64,000 bases of DNA, taken from the NCBI GenBank assembly GCA_900318995.1, contig ONMR01000001.1, positions 186,001-250,000 on the forward strand, written 5' to 3'. This stretch comes from an uncultured Prevotellaceae bacterium. Its GTDB lineage: Bacteria > Bacteroidota > Bacteroidia > Bacteroidales > Bacteroidaceae. Below the pieces are notes generated by a model that was not told where the DNA came from, searched no databases, and was given only the letters and a program-made list of their open reading frames with translations. This document shows, piece by piece, positions 30,671-39,210 of this stretch; position 1 is the first letter of the stretch, and each line of letters opens with the position of its first letter. The position numbers were made by a program, and so were the translations under genes.

Positions 30671-31137
30671 TGATTGAGACCATGCAAACAAAAGGAAAGA
30701 ACATAATGATGTTTCTTGATGGCACCGCCTTAGCGCTTGCCACCAATCACACGCTCAACATCAATCCGCAGATTGATGAGACGGCAACCAAGGACGACGC
30801 CCTGGGTCCTGCCGGTGATATCGATATTGTTGACTGGGACGTATCGGCCGACTCTGTTGTCGGCGCCAATGCTGATGTAAGCAACGAGCTCACATATGAG
30901 GAGCTGATAGCAGCGCAGTTGAGCTGTGCTGCTGTTCTGGGTGTTGTCATGGATGCCGTACCCGATGCAGTCCAGGACGAGGCTGTCCCCGCAGCCGGCT
31001 GGAGTGGCGGTAATGTTGCAGCCAGCTATCCTAAACGCAGTGGTCAGGCTATGATATCCGAAATCGCCATCGAGGCATCGGATGAAGGTTTCGCCACCAT
31101 GAATGTCCAACTGGCAGGAACCGGTCCGCTGTCATGA
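30670..31137 (+). CDS. Major tail tube protein
   Basis: The 155-residue product has the TP901-1/phage tail tube pattern: KGKNIMMFLDGTALALATNHTLNI, then ETATKDDALGPAGDIDIVDWDVSADSVVG, and a C-terminal EIAIEASDEGFATMNVQLAGTGPL. This is the clearer tube candidate of the two. An ATG four codons in is an alternative start. It overlaps the chaperone gene by 4 bases. Confidence 0.75.
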   Translation: MIETMQTKGKNIMMFLDGTALALATNHTLNINPQIDETATKDDALGPAGDIDIVDWDVSADSVVGANADVSNELTYEELIAAQLSCAAVLGVVMDAVPDAVQDEAVPAAGWSGGNVAASYPKRSGQAMISEIAIEASDEGFATMNVQLAGTGPLS

Positions 31138-31457
31138 GAAGGATAACAGTAACCCACAGGGGCACCGAGATCCAGCTGGCATACTGCCTTAAGGTTCTGT
31201 TTACTTTTGAGGCCATCTGCGACAAGAGGTTTGAGGTCCGCACCCTTACCGACACGTACATATTCGTATGGTGTTGCATCATAGTGGCTGACCCTGACTA
31301 CCTTAAAGGCGATTATGCCAAATTTATCGACGCGTGCGAGCAGGACCCTGAACTGTTCAAGGTCCTGTCAGAGGCTGCTCTGAAGATGCTGCAGGACGAA
31401 GGCCGCAAGCAGCCTGATTCGGATACCGATGGCGCTGACGATAAAAAAAAAGACTGA
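31134..31457 (+). CDS. Tail assembly chaperone, unshifted product
   Basis: The 107-residue helical protein (about residues 20-90 helical, acidic tail TDGADDKKKD) lies between tube and tape-measure genes, the place of the lambda G/T-type chaperone. Its last codons are AAA AAA AAA GAC TGA on an A9 tract. A -1 shift there enters an open frame that runs to 31792. Confidence 0.75.
   Translation: MRRITVTHRGTEIQLAYCLKVLFTFEAICDKRFEVRTLTDTYIFVWCCIIVADPDYLKGDYAKFIDACEQDPELFKVLSEAALKMLQDEGRKQPDSDTDGADDKKKD
31443..31451 (+). promoter_or_regulatory. A9 slippery site for -1 frameshifting
   Basis: Nine consecutive A bases read GAT AAA AAA AAA GAC in the zero frame. They contain an A-AAA-AAA heptamer, the X-XXY-YYZ type used in programmed -1 frameshifts of siphovirus tail chaperones. 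Confidence 0.75.
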
Positions 31458-31792
31458 GCGTCACTGACCTCTATGAGATATGCTGCGGCGAGGGTGGCCT
31501 TGACCCGCAGCATTTCTTTTTTGAGATGGACGTGCATGAGGCGGAGGTCTATATGCGTGGGCTTCGCCGCCGTCAGCACTCCGGATGGGAGCAGGCCCGG
31601 CTCATAGCGTTCTACTGCCTGCGCCCGTGGGTCAAGGACCTGCAGATAGAGATGCTGCCGCAGTTCCCATGGGAGAAAACGGCACAAACTGTGGATGCCG
31701 ACGATGAGGCAGCCCGCATAGCATATATGCGCGAACACACGGACGATTATAAAAAAGTTTTAGAGGATATATATGGCAAACATAATCAATAA
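31451..31792 (+). CDS. Tail assembly chaperone, -1 frame extension (GT-like)
   Basis: After a -1 shift on the A9 tract the frame continues from AGA at 31451 without a stop to 31792. It adds 113 residues (RLSVTDLYEICCGEGGLDPQ onward) to the first 106, giving a 219-residue fusion. The frame relation (31134 and 31526 differ by -1) fits. The extension has EMDVHEAEVYMRGLRRRQHSGWEQ, like the T part of other G/GT chaperones, which link the tube protein to the tape measure. The only internal ATG start, at 31526, is 75 bases downstream of the slip site. The product ends inside the tape-measure gene. Confidence 0.75.
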   Translation, partial: RLSVTDLYEICCGEGGLDPQHFFFEMDVHEAEVYMRGLRRRQHSGWEQARLIAFYCLRPWVKDLQIEMLPQFPWEKTAQTVDADDEAARIAYMREHTDDYKKVLEDIYGKHNQ

Positions 31793-33494
31793 GCTACTGC
31801 TGGATGACAAGGAGTACAACTCCAAGCTCGATAAGGCCAGGCGCTCCACTAAGAACTACAAGTCTGACGTGGACAGCCTTGGTAAGTCTGTAGGTGGCGC
31901 TCTGGTCAAGTCCTTCGGCTCCCTGGTGAGTGTCGTGGGTGTGGCCGGTGGCGCCATCGGTACCTTTGATAAGCTCATCAAGTCATCGCAGACCACCGCT
32001 GATCAGTGGGATATCGCCATACGTGCCGCCAAGTCCAGCGTCGATACATTCTTTACGGCTCTCAGTACCGGTGACTTCAGCCCGTTCCTGGGCGGTCTGC
32101 AGAATATCATCGACCGCGCCAAGCAGGCCGCCGTGGCGCTGGACGCCCTGGGTAACGCTCAGATGAGTTATGCTTATTTTACCACCGCCAATCAGGCTGA
32201 GTTCGCCGAGGCCATCACGGTGATGCGCGACCAGAACGCCAGCTATGTCGACAAGTCGGCCGCTAAAAAGACCGCGGAGGCTGTGTTGGGTGACCAGCAG
32301 GAGATAGTTACTGTTCTGCATCAGAAGATAACTGACGCCGTACAGTCCGTGATGAGTGAGAGCAACTATCTCACGTCATCGCAGATAGAGCGTGCGGATC
32401 TGAGCAAGATACTGCGCCTGGATATCAGCGCTAACGGAGAGGAGGAGAAAAAACGCCTGGCCGCCGAGTACCAGCAGTATCTCAAGGAACTATCAGAGAT
32501 ACCGGCCATCCAAAGAACAGCCGGTTACGTCCAGACAGGGCGAATGAACCGCCGCACAGGCGCTCCGGAGCTCAAGTATGTGGAGGCGTCCACTCCGGAG
32601 GAGATAGAGGCTCACGACAGGGCGCTCTCGGCCATATCAGACAAGTATAAGGATGCGGTACTATACAACACCATCCTTGTCAACAAGTCTGATGAGTGGC
32701 TGCAGAACCTCATCCAGATGACCAACCAGATGGACAGCGCCGACAAGCTGCTGGCCGACATGCAGAAGCAGCTTAACAGGGCCGGTAATATAGCGGAGCC
32801 TGTTGAGGTGCCTGTTGAAGTTCAGCAGCCGGATCTGAGCGGGATAGAGGCTGCCGGCATAACTATACCGGCTGTCATCGAGGCGCATATCCCGGATAAG
32901 ATAGAGATGCCGCAGCTGCCGACCACCGAGATTGACAGTATCAACAACTCCCTCTATGAGACATCCAGAGCAAGTGAGGATGCTATGTCAGACCTCAGCT
33001 CTATGGCTACTGTCATGAGCAGCCTGGGTGATATAGTCAATGCCGACAGCGACAACTGGCTTTCATGGGGTGAGAACGTGATGCGCGCCGTGGCGCAGGC
33101 TATACCCGCCTTCGAGGCCGCGTCCATGAGTGCGCGTCAGAAGGCTACCTCTGACAGTGCAAGTGCCGTCGCCGGCGGTGCTGCTGCAGTGGCGGATATC
33201 CCGTATGCCGGTCCTGCCATGGCTATAGCTGCCGCGCTCTCTATCGCCGCTGCCATCGCCGCTGCCCCCAAGTTCGCCACCGGTGGTGTGGTACCGGGTG
33301 TCAGCTTCAGCGGTGATAATGTCTTGGCACGTGTCAACTCCCAGGAGATGATACTGACACGCGAGCAGCAGAACATCCTTTCCAGCCGCCTGTCATCATC
33401 AGATCAAGTCAGTCAGGTGCAATTTGTCATCGAGGGTAACAACCTCATAGGTGTTCTCAATAACTACAACCGCTATAGTTCCCGTAGGTCATGA
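31773..33494 (+). CDS. Tail tape measure protein
   Basis: The 573-residue protein is largely helical (MANIINKLLLDDKEYNSKLDKARRSTKNYKSD at the start, an aggregate of coiled coils). An Ala/Gly/Ile-rich hydrophobic part (about residues 470-510) and PGVSFSGDNVLARVNSQEMILTREQ near the end are typical. Tape measure length sets tail length: at about 1.5 Å per residue, a tail of roughly 85 nm is expected, which is short for a siphovirus. The scaling rule is from known phages; the number is an estimate. Confidence 0.85.
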   Translation: MANIINKLLLDDKEYNSKLDKARRSTKNYKSDVDSLGKSVGGALVKSFGSLVSVVGVAGGAIGTFDKLIKSSQTTADQWDIAIRAAKSSVDTFFTALSTGDFSPFLGGLQNIIDRAKQAAVALDALGNAQMSYAYFTTANQAEFAEAITVMRDQNASYVDKSAAKKTAEAVLGDQQEIVTVLHQKITDAVQSVMSESNYLTSSQIERADLSKILRLDISANGEEEKKRLAAEYQQYLKELSEIPAIQRTAGYVQTGRMNRRTGAPELKYVEASTPEEIEAHDRALSAISDKYKDAVLYNTILVNKSDEWLQNLIQMTNQMDSADKLLADMQKQLNRAGNIAEPVEVPVEVQQPDLSGIEAAGITIPAVIEAHIPDKIEMPQLPTTEIDSINNSLYETSRASEDAMSDLSSMATVMSSLGDIVNADSDNWLSWGENVMRAVAQAIPAFEAASMSARQKATSDSASAVAGGAAAVADIPYAGPAMAIAAALSIAAAIAAAPKFATGGVVPGVSFSGDNVLARVNSQEMILTREQQNILSSRLSSSDQVSQVQFVIEGNNLIGVLNNYNRYSSRRS

Positions 33495-35503
33495 GTGTAG
33501 CATCAGCCATATTCAGGAGTCAGACCGGTGTGTACTACAAGGTACAGCTCACATCTGATAACATCACCTCCGATGAGACTCTGACCCTTGCCGGTCGGAA
33601 TCCCGTGTCAATCAGTTTCCGTGCCGGTGAGCATAAGTTCCCGGGCTTCCGGTCCGTGGAGTGCCAGATAACCCTTCTGGCCGATAAGGATATGAGCTAT
33701 CTGTATTCAGATATCCCGACCGGCACCAAGGTAGAGATCCTGAGCAGCACTAACGGCTCGTCAGGATGGATCACCGTCTTTCTGGGGTATCTGGAACCGT
33801 TCACTTTTGACCAGCCTTACACCCTGTGTAATGACGAGGTGACGCTGACAGCTATCGATGCCATCAGCATCCTCAAGTTCAGCCCGTATGAGACATCCGG
33901 TGGCCACTGCAGGCAGGCTGCTATCAAGTTCATAACGGATATCTGTGACGAGGCAGGTATAGATACTATAGACATATCCCCCGATAATGAGCTTTCGGGT
34001 TATCAGATCAGCACTAACGCGTTCCTGCCTAACAACTTTACCGACCGCGGCGAGGTTAATAAGATGCAGGTGCTGTCATATATATGCCAGATGCGCGGCC
34101 TCACAGCCACCCCGTGGGGCAAGAAGCTGTACATCATAGATACGACCAATGAGCTCACCGGCACTTCATGGACCAGCGGCAGGCGTTATACCATCAATCA
34201 CACCACACATAATGTCACCACATCGTACATCAGTATCGGTGGTTCCAAGACCATACAGGACTCGGACTTCAGGGCCGGCAAGGCCAAGCTGTCCATCGAG
34301 CGCCCCTATGGCAGGATAAGATATTCCTTACCTAACAGCGGCACAGGTTATATTATAGCCCCGCTGCTGGATAAGGGTACCCCGGTAGGCAGTACCATCG
34401 AGTATTATATGACCGATGCCGCCGGCGCTAAGTACGTCACCACCCGCCGCCTTCTGACCGGCACCGGCATAGAGTGGCACGCCTATAACAGGCAGACCGG
34501 CGCAGAGCTGGGTGAGTCTGACTTTATCAGCAATTTCAGCCTGCTGAACCCCGACAGCAACAACGACTGGGTGGGTGCCATACCTATCGAGATAACCTAC
34601 TTCCGCCGCGACAGCGAGTATTCCGGTGTCACCAAGCGCAGGTGTATCTGGGTGCATCAGCGCTCCTGGCAGGGAGAGGGGTATCTGGGCGACCGCACTC
34701 TGTTCCAGGTCAAACCGGAATACCGCGGCATACTGCAGACCGGCTCTTTCAAGGTTAACATGTCGGCAGCACGCGGTCAGGTTAACCGCACCGGCGACAA
34801 CTTCTTTCCGCCGGTATTAGGTAACAGCGAGGGTGTGGCCGGTCCGCTTGGTTTCTATTTTCTCAACCTCTGGTGCGGACAGTATTACTACACCGAAGCC
34901 AGCAATCCTACAATCAATGGCCTACCGACAGGTCAGTGGCTGCTGGGTGGCCATGTTCCGTTCATATTGGGTCGCCCTGATTCGCACGGCATCAAGGATA
35001 TCCTCACAACTTTCGAGGCCATGTACCAGGGTGCCGGATGGTCCGGCTGGATAGACGATGTGTCATCCCCGGCAGGCGGCTGGCCGAACGATCCCTGGAA
35101 CTTCGGCTATGAGGTGTTCATCAATAGCACCCTGACCAACGAGGATAGCTGGATCTTTGACTTCAGCGTTGAGAACGTGGGCTATGACGCCAGCGAGAGT
35201 GCTCTGCAGCAGGACCTTAACAATGGCGTCTATAAAGGAGACACACTGGATATCCAGCTGCCTCTGCGTAATAGCGGATACGGAAGGGATAACGCGCTGT
35301 TTCCGCAGTCAGAGAGCGGAGTGGCCGGTAAGCTGGGCGCCCGTCTGGCTCAACGCTACATCACCCGGCATAAAGGGTTTGAGATGACGGTAGGGGACGA
35401 CGTGCAGATGTGGGCTCCTATCACATATAAAGGTAACAGATACACCATGGACAGTATGATATGGGATCTGGAGGCGGGCACTAAAACTATATATATCAAC
35501 TAA
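33491..35503 (+). CDS. Baseplate/tail tip protein
   Basis: The 670-residue protein follows the tape measure. Its N-terminus has RSQTGVYYKVQLTSDN and strands like a Dit/gp27-type hub ring (FRSVECQITLLADKDMSYLY). The middle is beta-rich with Trp and Tyr, and the end (AQRYITRHKGFEMTVGDDVQMWAPITYKGNRY) resembles tail proteins that bind the fibres. It probably combines distal tail and hub functions. No peptidase motif was recognised. It overlaps the tape measure gene by 4 bases. Confidence 0.65.
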   Translation: MSVASAIFRSQTGVYYKVQLTSDNITSDETLTLAGRNPVSISFRAGEHKFPGFRSVECQITLLADKDMSYLYSDIPTGTKVEILSSTNGSSGWITVFLGYLEPFTFDQPYTLCNDEVTLTAIDAISILKFSPYETSGGHCRQAAIKFITDICDEAGIDTIDISPDNELSGYQISTNAFLPNNFTDRGEVNKMQVLSYICQMRGLTATPWGKKLYIIDTTNELTGTSWTSGRRYTINHTTHNVTTSYISIGGSKTIQDSDFRAGKAKLSIERPYGRIRYSLPNSGTGYIIAPLLDKGTPVGSTIEYYMTDAAGAKYVTTRRLLTGTGIEWHAYNRQTGAELGESDFISNFSLLNPDSNNDWVGAIPIEITYFRRDSEYSGVTKRRCIWVHQRSWQGEGYLGDRTLFQVKPEYRGILQTGSFKVNMSAARGQVNRTGDNFFPPVLGNSEGVAGPLGFYFLNLWCGQYYYTEASNPTINGLPTGQWLLGGHVPFILGRPDSHGIKDILTTFEAMYQGAGWSGWIDDVSSPAGGWPNDPWNFGYEVFINSTLTNEDSWIFDFSVENVGYDASESALQQDLNNGVYKGDTLDIQLPLRNSGYGRDNALFPQSESGVAGKLGARLAQRYITRHKGFEMTVGDDVQMWAPITYKGNRYTMDSMIWDLEAGTKTIYIN

Positions 35504-35504
35504 T

Positions 35505-36008
35505 ATGGATCAAGTAAGGGAATACGGCAGGAATCTGGTACTCTTTACCAAGGAGACGGATGAGGACGATTATGAGGTGGCCGGCTTTGCCACCGATAAC
35601 ACTGTGGACGTGCAGATGGATATGGTAGAGAGTACCAGCCCTTCCAGTGCACGTGCCAAGGAGTTCCGCCCAGGGCGTTACTCATGGACGATGGGAGCCA
35701 CGCGCGTATACACCAATATACCGATGAGCTTCAGTGCTAACCACGAAGATGATGCCACTGTCAGGGAGATAGACTGGCTCAAGGTGGGTCAGAAGATATA
35801 TGTGGGGTTCTCCGGCAAGCGTCCGGTCTGGGACACTCAATACAACGGCAACTGGTGGAAAAAATACTGGGGTATGGCATATGTCAAGAGCGTGCGTATA
35901 GCCGCGCCCGTCAACGGAGTGGCCACCTTTGCGGTGGAGCTGCAGGGTACCGGCGAGCTGCAGGATGAGGAGGCATGGTACGCTAACCGCGTGCCTCCTC
36001 GTCAATAA
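35505..36008 (+). CDS. Small tail protein, unknown
   Basis: The 167-residue protein has acidic TKETDEDDYEVAGFATDNTVDVQM, then a beta-rich part with RPGRYSWTMGATRVYTNIPMSFS and VNGVATFAVELQGTGEL. The last piece resembles the end of the tail tube protein, so it may be a tube-fold protein of the baseplate. It lies 1 base after the previous gene. Confidence 0.55.
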   Translation: MDQVREYGRNLVLFTKETDEDDYEVAGFATDNTVDVQMDMVESTSPSSARAKEFRPGRYSWTMGATRVYTNIPMSFSANHEDDATVREIDWLKVGQKIYVGFSGKRPVWDTQYNGNWWKKYWGMAYVKSVRIAAPVNGVATFAVELQGTGELQDEEAWYANRVPPRQ

Positions 36009-36049
36009 TGCGTCCGACACACTTGTGGTTTTGAGTAAAAAAGATAGAT

Positions 36050-36712
36050 ATGGATACGATAAGGATAGGTAATGACATCCCCCTGCAATGGACGGTCAAG
36101 CGCGGCGGCGAGGCTGTGGATCTGGCTGGTGCCGTCACACTCAAGGTGTGGGCTGTGGCGGCTATGACACGTCATGAGCTGAGCTTCAGTCTGACAGGTG
36201 CTAATATTATCCGCTGTACGTTCCGTGGCGCCGACCAGCGGTACTGCGGTAACTACCGGCTCCTGCTCATCGTCAATGATGGCCTCAACAACATGTATGC
36301 CGTAGACAGCGCCGATGCTTTCCGCCTGGTGCCGGTTACCGTCAACGATGCCAGTGCGCCGGTCAATCTGGTCGAGCTGACCAGCGACATACTGATACCG
36401 GCCAATGGATACAGCGCATATGAGATAGCCCTTCAGCACGGATATGCCGGCACTGAGGAGGAGTGGCTGGCATCTCTCATCGGACCCCAGGGTGAGCAAG
36501 GTCCCGAAGGTCCCGAAGGTCCCGAAGGTCCTCAAGGCTCCCAGGGTCCCGAAGGTCCTCAAGGTCCCCAGGGTGAGCGCGGTGCTGACGGCACTGTGAT
36601 ATGGCCGCGACTGCGCGTGCGCCCTACCATGCACCTGGTTCTTGACACACAGGAGCAGGTGTCGACGGATAGGTTTGAACTTGTTGATGGTCACCTCAAG
36701 ATAAAATTCTGA
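36050..36712 (+). CDS. Fibre protein with collagen-like repeat
   Basis: The product has 220 residues. Residues 1-125 form a beta-sandwich (IRIGNDIPLQWTVKRGG...). A short SAYEIALQHGYAGTEEEWLASL segment follows, then twelve Gly-X-Y triplets (about residues 145-180) and a C-terminal unit. Collagen-like segments in phage fibres form trimeric stalks. The stalk DNA has repeated GGTCCCGAA 9-mers, so length can change by slippage. It is first of three fibre-type genes before the DGR. Confidence 0.7.
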   Translation: MDTIRIGNDIPLQWTVKRGGEAVDLAGAVTLKVWAVAAMTRHELSFSLTGANIIRCTFRGADQRYCGNYRLLLIVNDGLNNMYAVDSADAFRLVPVTVNDASAPVNLVELTSDILIPANGYSAYEIALQHGYAGTEEEWLASLIGPQGEQGPEGPEGPEGPQGSQGPEGPQGPQGERGADGTVIWPRLRVRPTMHLVLDTQEQVSTDRFELVDGHLKIKF

Positions 36713-36714
36713 TT

Positions 36715-37518
36715 ATGGAAGAAAATGCGATTATAGATCTTGGGAAGATAGGGCTCACATTTGACCCTAACCCATGGAACGCCGCCAAGGCGTATGAGAA
36801 GTATACGGTCATCATGCATAATGGCCGTGGATGGGTCTCTCTTGTTGATAACAAGGGGCATGAACCGTCCGAGACCGATCCGATGTGGATGATTATATCC
36901 GACAGTGGCGAGTCGCTGTATCAGATGATGGTACGCACTGGCCGGTTTGTCGGTACCGAGGATGAGTTCTTGCAGCAGTATCAGGATGCTCTGTCTGCCG
37001 CTGTCAATGCCGCAGCTGAAGCGAGAGCTGCCGCCACAGATGTGCAGGCAAAGGGCGAGGCTGCTCTGGCCGCCGCCTCTGCTGCAGAGCAAGCAGCAGC
37101 TGCCGCCGGCTCTGCAGCCGATGATGCGATAAACGCCAAGAACACCGCGCTGGCCGCTGCCGGTCAGGCCGAGGGTTCCGCTGCCGCCGCACGTGAGGCT
37201 GCCACCGATGCCGGTGCTGCTGCTGATCTGGCACGCGAAAAGGCCACGCAAGCCGGCGCCGCTGCCACATCAGCCAACGAGGAGGCAGCCGCCGCCCATC
37301 AGGCTGTGGTAGAAACCGGAGCTGCTACAGAGGCCGCCAATGCTGCCGCAGGGGCCGCCAATGCTGCCGCAGCATCTGTAACCAATCACACCCTCGGTAT
37401 TGATTTTGATCCCACCACGGGACTGCTGCAGGGCGTGTACGGCTCCCACGGTTCTATCCTTGACGTAGAGATGGACCAGGAGACCGGTCAGATAGTTGTA
37501 ACAGAGCAAATTGATTAA
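36715..37518 (+). CDS. Alanine-rich coiled-coil fibre protein
   Basis: The 267-residue protein starts with a carbohydrate-module-like part (NPWNAAKAYEKYTVIMHNGRGWVSLVDNKG). A long Ala-rich helix follows (about residues 97-225), with heptads of A and E/Q, then a terminal GSHGSILDVEMDQETGQIVV. The form is that of a tail fibre shaft. It begins 2 bases after the previous gene. Confidence 0.65.
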   Translation: MEENAIIDLGKIGLTFDPNPWNAAKAYEKYTVIMHNGRGWVSLVDNKGHEPSETDPMWMIISDSGESLYQMMVRTGRFVGTEDEFLQQYQDALSAAVNAAAEARAAATDVQAKGEAALAAASAAEQAAAAAGSAADDAINAKNTALAAAGQAEGSAAAAREAATDAGAAADLAREKATQAGAAATSANEEAAAAHQAVVETGAATEAANAAAGAANAAAASVTNHTLGIDFDPTTGLLQGVYGSHGSILDVEMDQETGQIVVTEQID

Positions 37519-37529
37519 TCCAGATAATT

Positions 37530-39191
37530 ATGTCAGAACAAACTACAACCACAAGGAATCTGGGCTACGTACCGGTAGGACGTGGCGCCTGGAACGCTCA
37601 GACCATGTATTACCCCGGTAATATCGTGGTTAACCGCTTGTCTACATTCATGTGTACAACACAGGGTAAGAACAACGAGCCTATAGTAACCGTCACCGCC
37701 GGTGTTCCCAGCTGCAATGCCGGATGGCAGATCGTCGCCACCGCCGACCCTGCAATCCAGGCTGCTCTGGCCGCAGCCGCAGCCGCAGCCAGCATAGAGA
37801 CCAGACTGCTGGCCGGAACCCTCATCCCTGCGCTGGCCGCAGATCTGAGCGGTAACGCCAACACCATCGAGTCCACCGACCAGTATATAGTACGTACCAC
37901 CGCCGGTGACAACAGCATCGACTCATCGGCACCGGCCAAGCTGCTGTCTATCCGTGGCGGCATCAACGCAGCCGGCCCGTTCCGTATCAAGGGATACAAG
38001 TGGCTCGGGTTCAACCTGCTCAACCCGTCACAGACGGTAGGTGGCGTCTGCTACTTCCAGGTACCCAAGTGTACACAGGGTCACTATGGCACCGCAGAGG
38101 AGAATAACGGCATACTGTTCACGGATCGTCAGGGCAACAACCTGCACCCGACAGTGCGCTTTGTTGCCGGTTATACCGCTCCGTCCACAGCTAACGACGG
38201 CGTGATACTCAATCCGTATCAGTTCGCCGGTCACAGCGAGTATTTCTATGCCCCCAATGAGCCGGGCTTCCTGATCGTCAGCGGTATCACCCCTGCCGAT
38301 GTATGCGCTCATATGGCATGGTCCAAGGATTATGACCGTTTTGTGGCTTACAACGCCGGATACACTATCGACCTGTATGTGTCACCGCTCACCACAGCCT
38401 TTGACACTAACGCCGGATCTCTCATCCTTCGCGGACTGTCCGGCACTGACCGTTCCGTCAGCGATTATATCATCATCAGCGGCGAGGCTGCCGGTGGCAG
38501 CTATGGCAGAATGATAGGTCACGCTCTGCTGACCTCACTCACATGGCGTAAGGATACCGAGACCACCGAGAACCAGGGCGAGACCCAGACTGTATACGTA
38601 TACTCAGCCACACTGTCGGCAGCTGCCGCAGATGGCCTGACACGTATCGAGCAGGAGGGCATGGAGTTCGAAGGTAACACGCTCTCATACCGCACCGCCG
38701 ACATCGCTACGCTCACCGGTTTCCGCGAGCTCATCGCCGGCAAGTATGTGGATTATGAGCTGGCCACACCCGTCACCGGCACTCACAGCATCAGCACCCT
38801 TGACAAGTATGCCGATGACATGTCTCTTGAGGTCGTCGTGGGCGGTGACAACCCCGCCGGTTACATCACCACGCAGTACTCCATGGGATATAAGGACACG
38901 GTGCGATACCTGCCTCTGCTTGTCGAGCAGGACGAGCGTATTGCGGCACATGCCCTGTGCCAGCTCAACGGCCGCATAGACAGCCTCTCCCAGATCGTGG
39001 GTGCACTGATGATGTTCCTCTCTCCGGATATGGTCAAGGGCAAGCGCGTGTTCCTTAGCGGTGACGGCGCTCCCGAGAGTGCTCCGGATATGTTGCCTCA
39101 GTTCTATTTTGACGAGACCAACCAGGCACAGTACATGTCTACCGGCACCACGTCGGCAGCAGACTGGAAGCTCATCACCCCGAGTGTTTAA
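37530..39191 (+). CDS. Tail fibre-like protein
   Basis: The 553-residue product has an N-terminal module like that of the previous gene (GYVPVGRGAWNAQTMYYPGNIVVNRLSTFMC). A short Ala helix (AAAAAAASIETR) is followed by a large beta-rich part with no recognised domain. The region near the end has FYFDETNQAQYMSTG. It is probably a receptor-binding or shaft fibre subunit. No second variable repeat was seen in it. Confidence 0.6.
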   Translation: MSEQTTTTRNLGYVPVGRGAWNAQTMYYPGNIVVNRLSTFMCTTQGKNNEPIVTVTAGVPSCNAGWQIVATADPAIQAALAAAAAAASIETRLLAGTLIPALAADLSGNANTIESTDQYIVRTTAGDNSIDSSAPAKLLSIRGGINAAGPFRIKGYKWLGFNLLNPSQTVGGVCYFQVPKCTQGHYGTAEENNGILFTDRQGNNLHPTVRFVAGYTAPSTANDGVILNPYQFAGHSEYFYAPNEPGFLIVSGITPADVCAHMAWSKDYDRFVAYNAGYTIDLYVSPLTTAFDTNAGSLILRGLSGTDRSVSDYIIISGEAAGGSYGRMIGHALLTSLTWRKDTETTENQGETQTVYVYSATLSAAAADGLTRIEQEGMEFEGNTLSYRTADIATLTGFRELIAGKYVDYELATPVTGTHSISTLDKYADDMSLEVVVGGDNPAGYITTQYSMGYKDTVRYLPLLVEQDERIAAHALCQLNGRIDSLSQIVGALMMFLSPDMVKGKRVFLSGDGAPESAPDMLPQFYFDETNQAQYMSTGTTSAADWKLITPSV

Positions 39192-39210
39192 CCTTAAATC
39201 ATAGTTCGCA

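Noticed and set aside
37530-39191. Second variable repeat in the preceding fibre gene
   Set aside because: Its 3' end has no similarity to the TR, even allowing changes at adenines.
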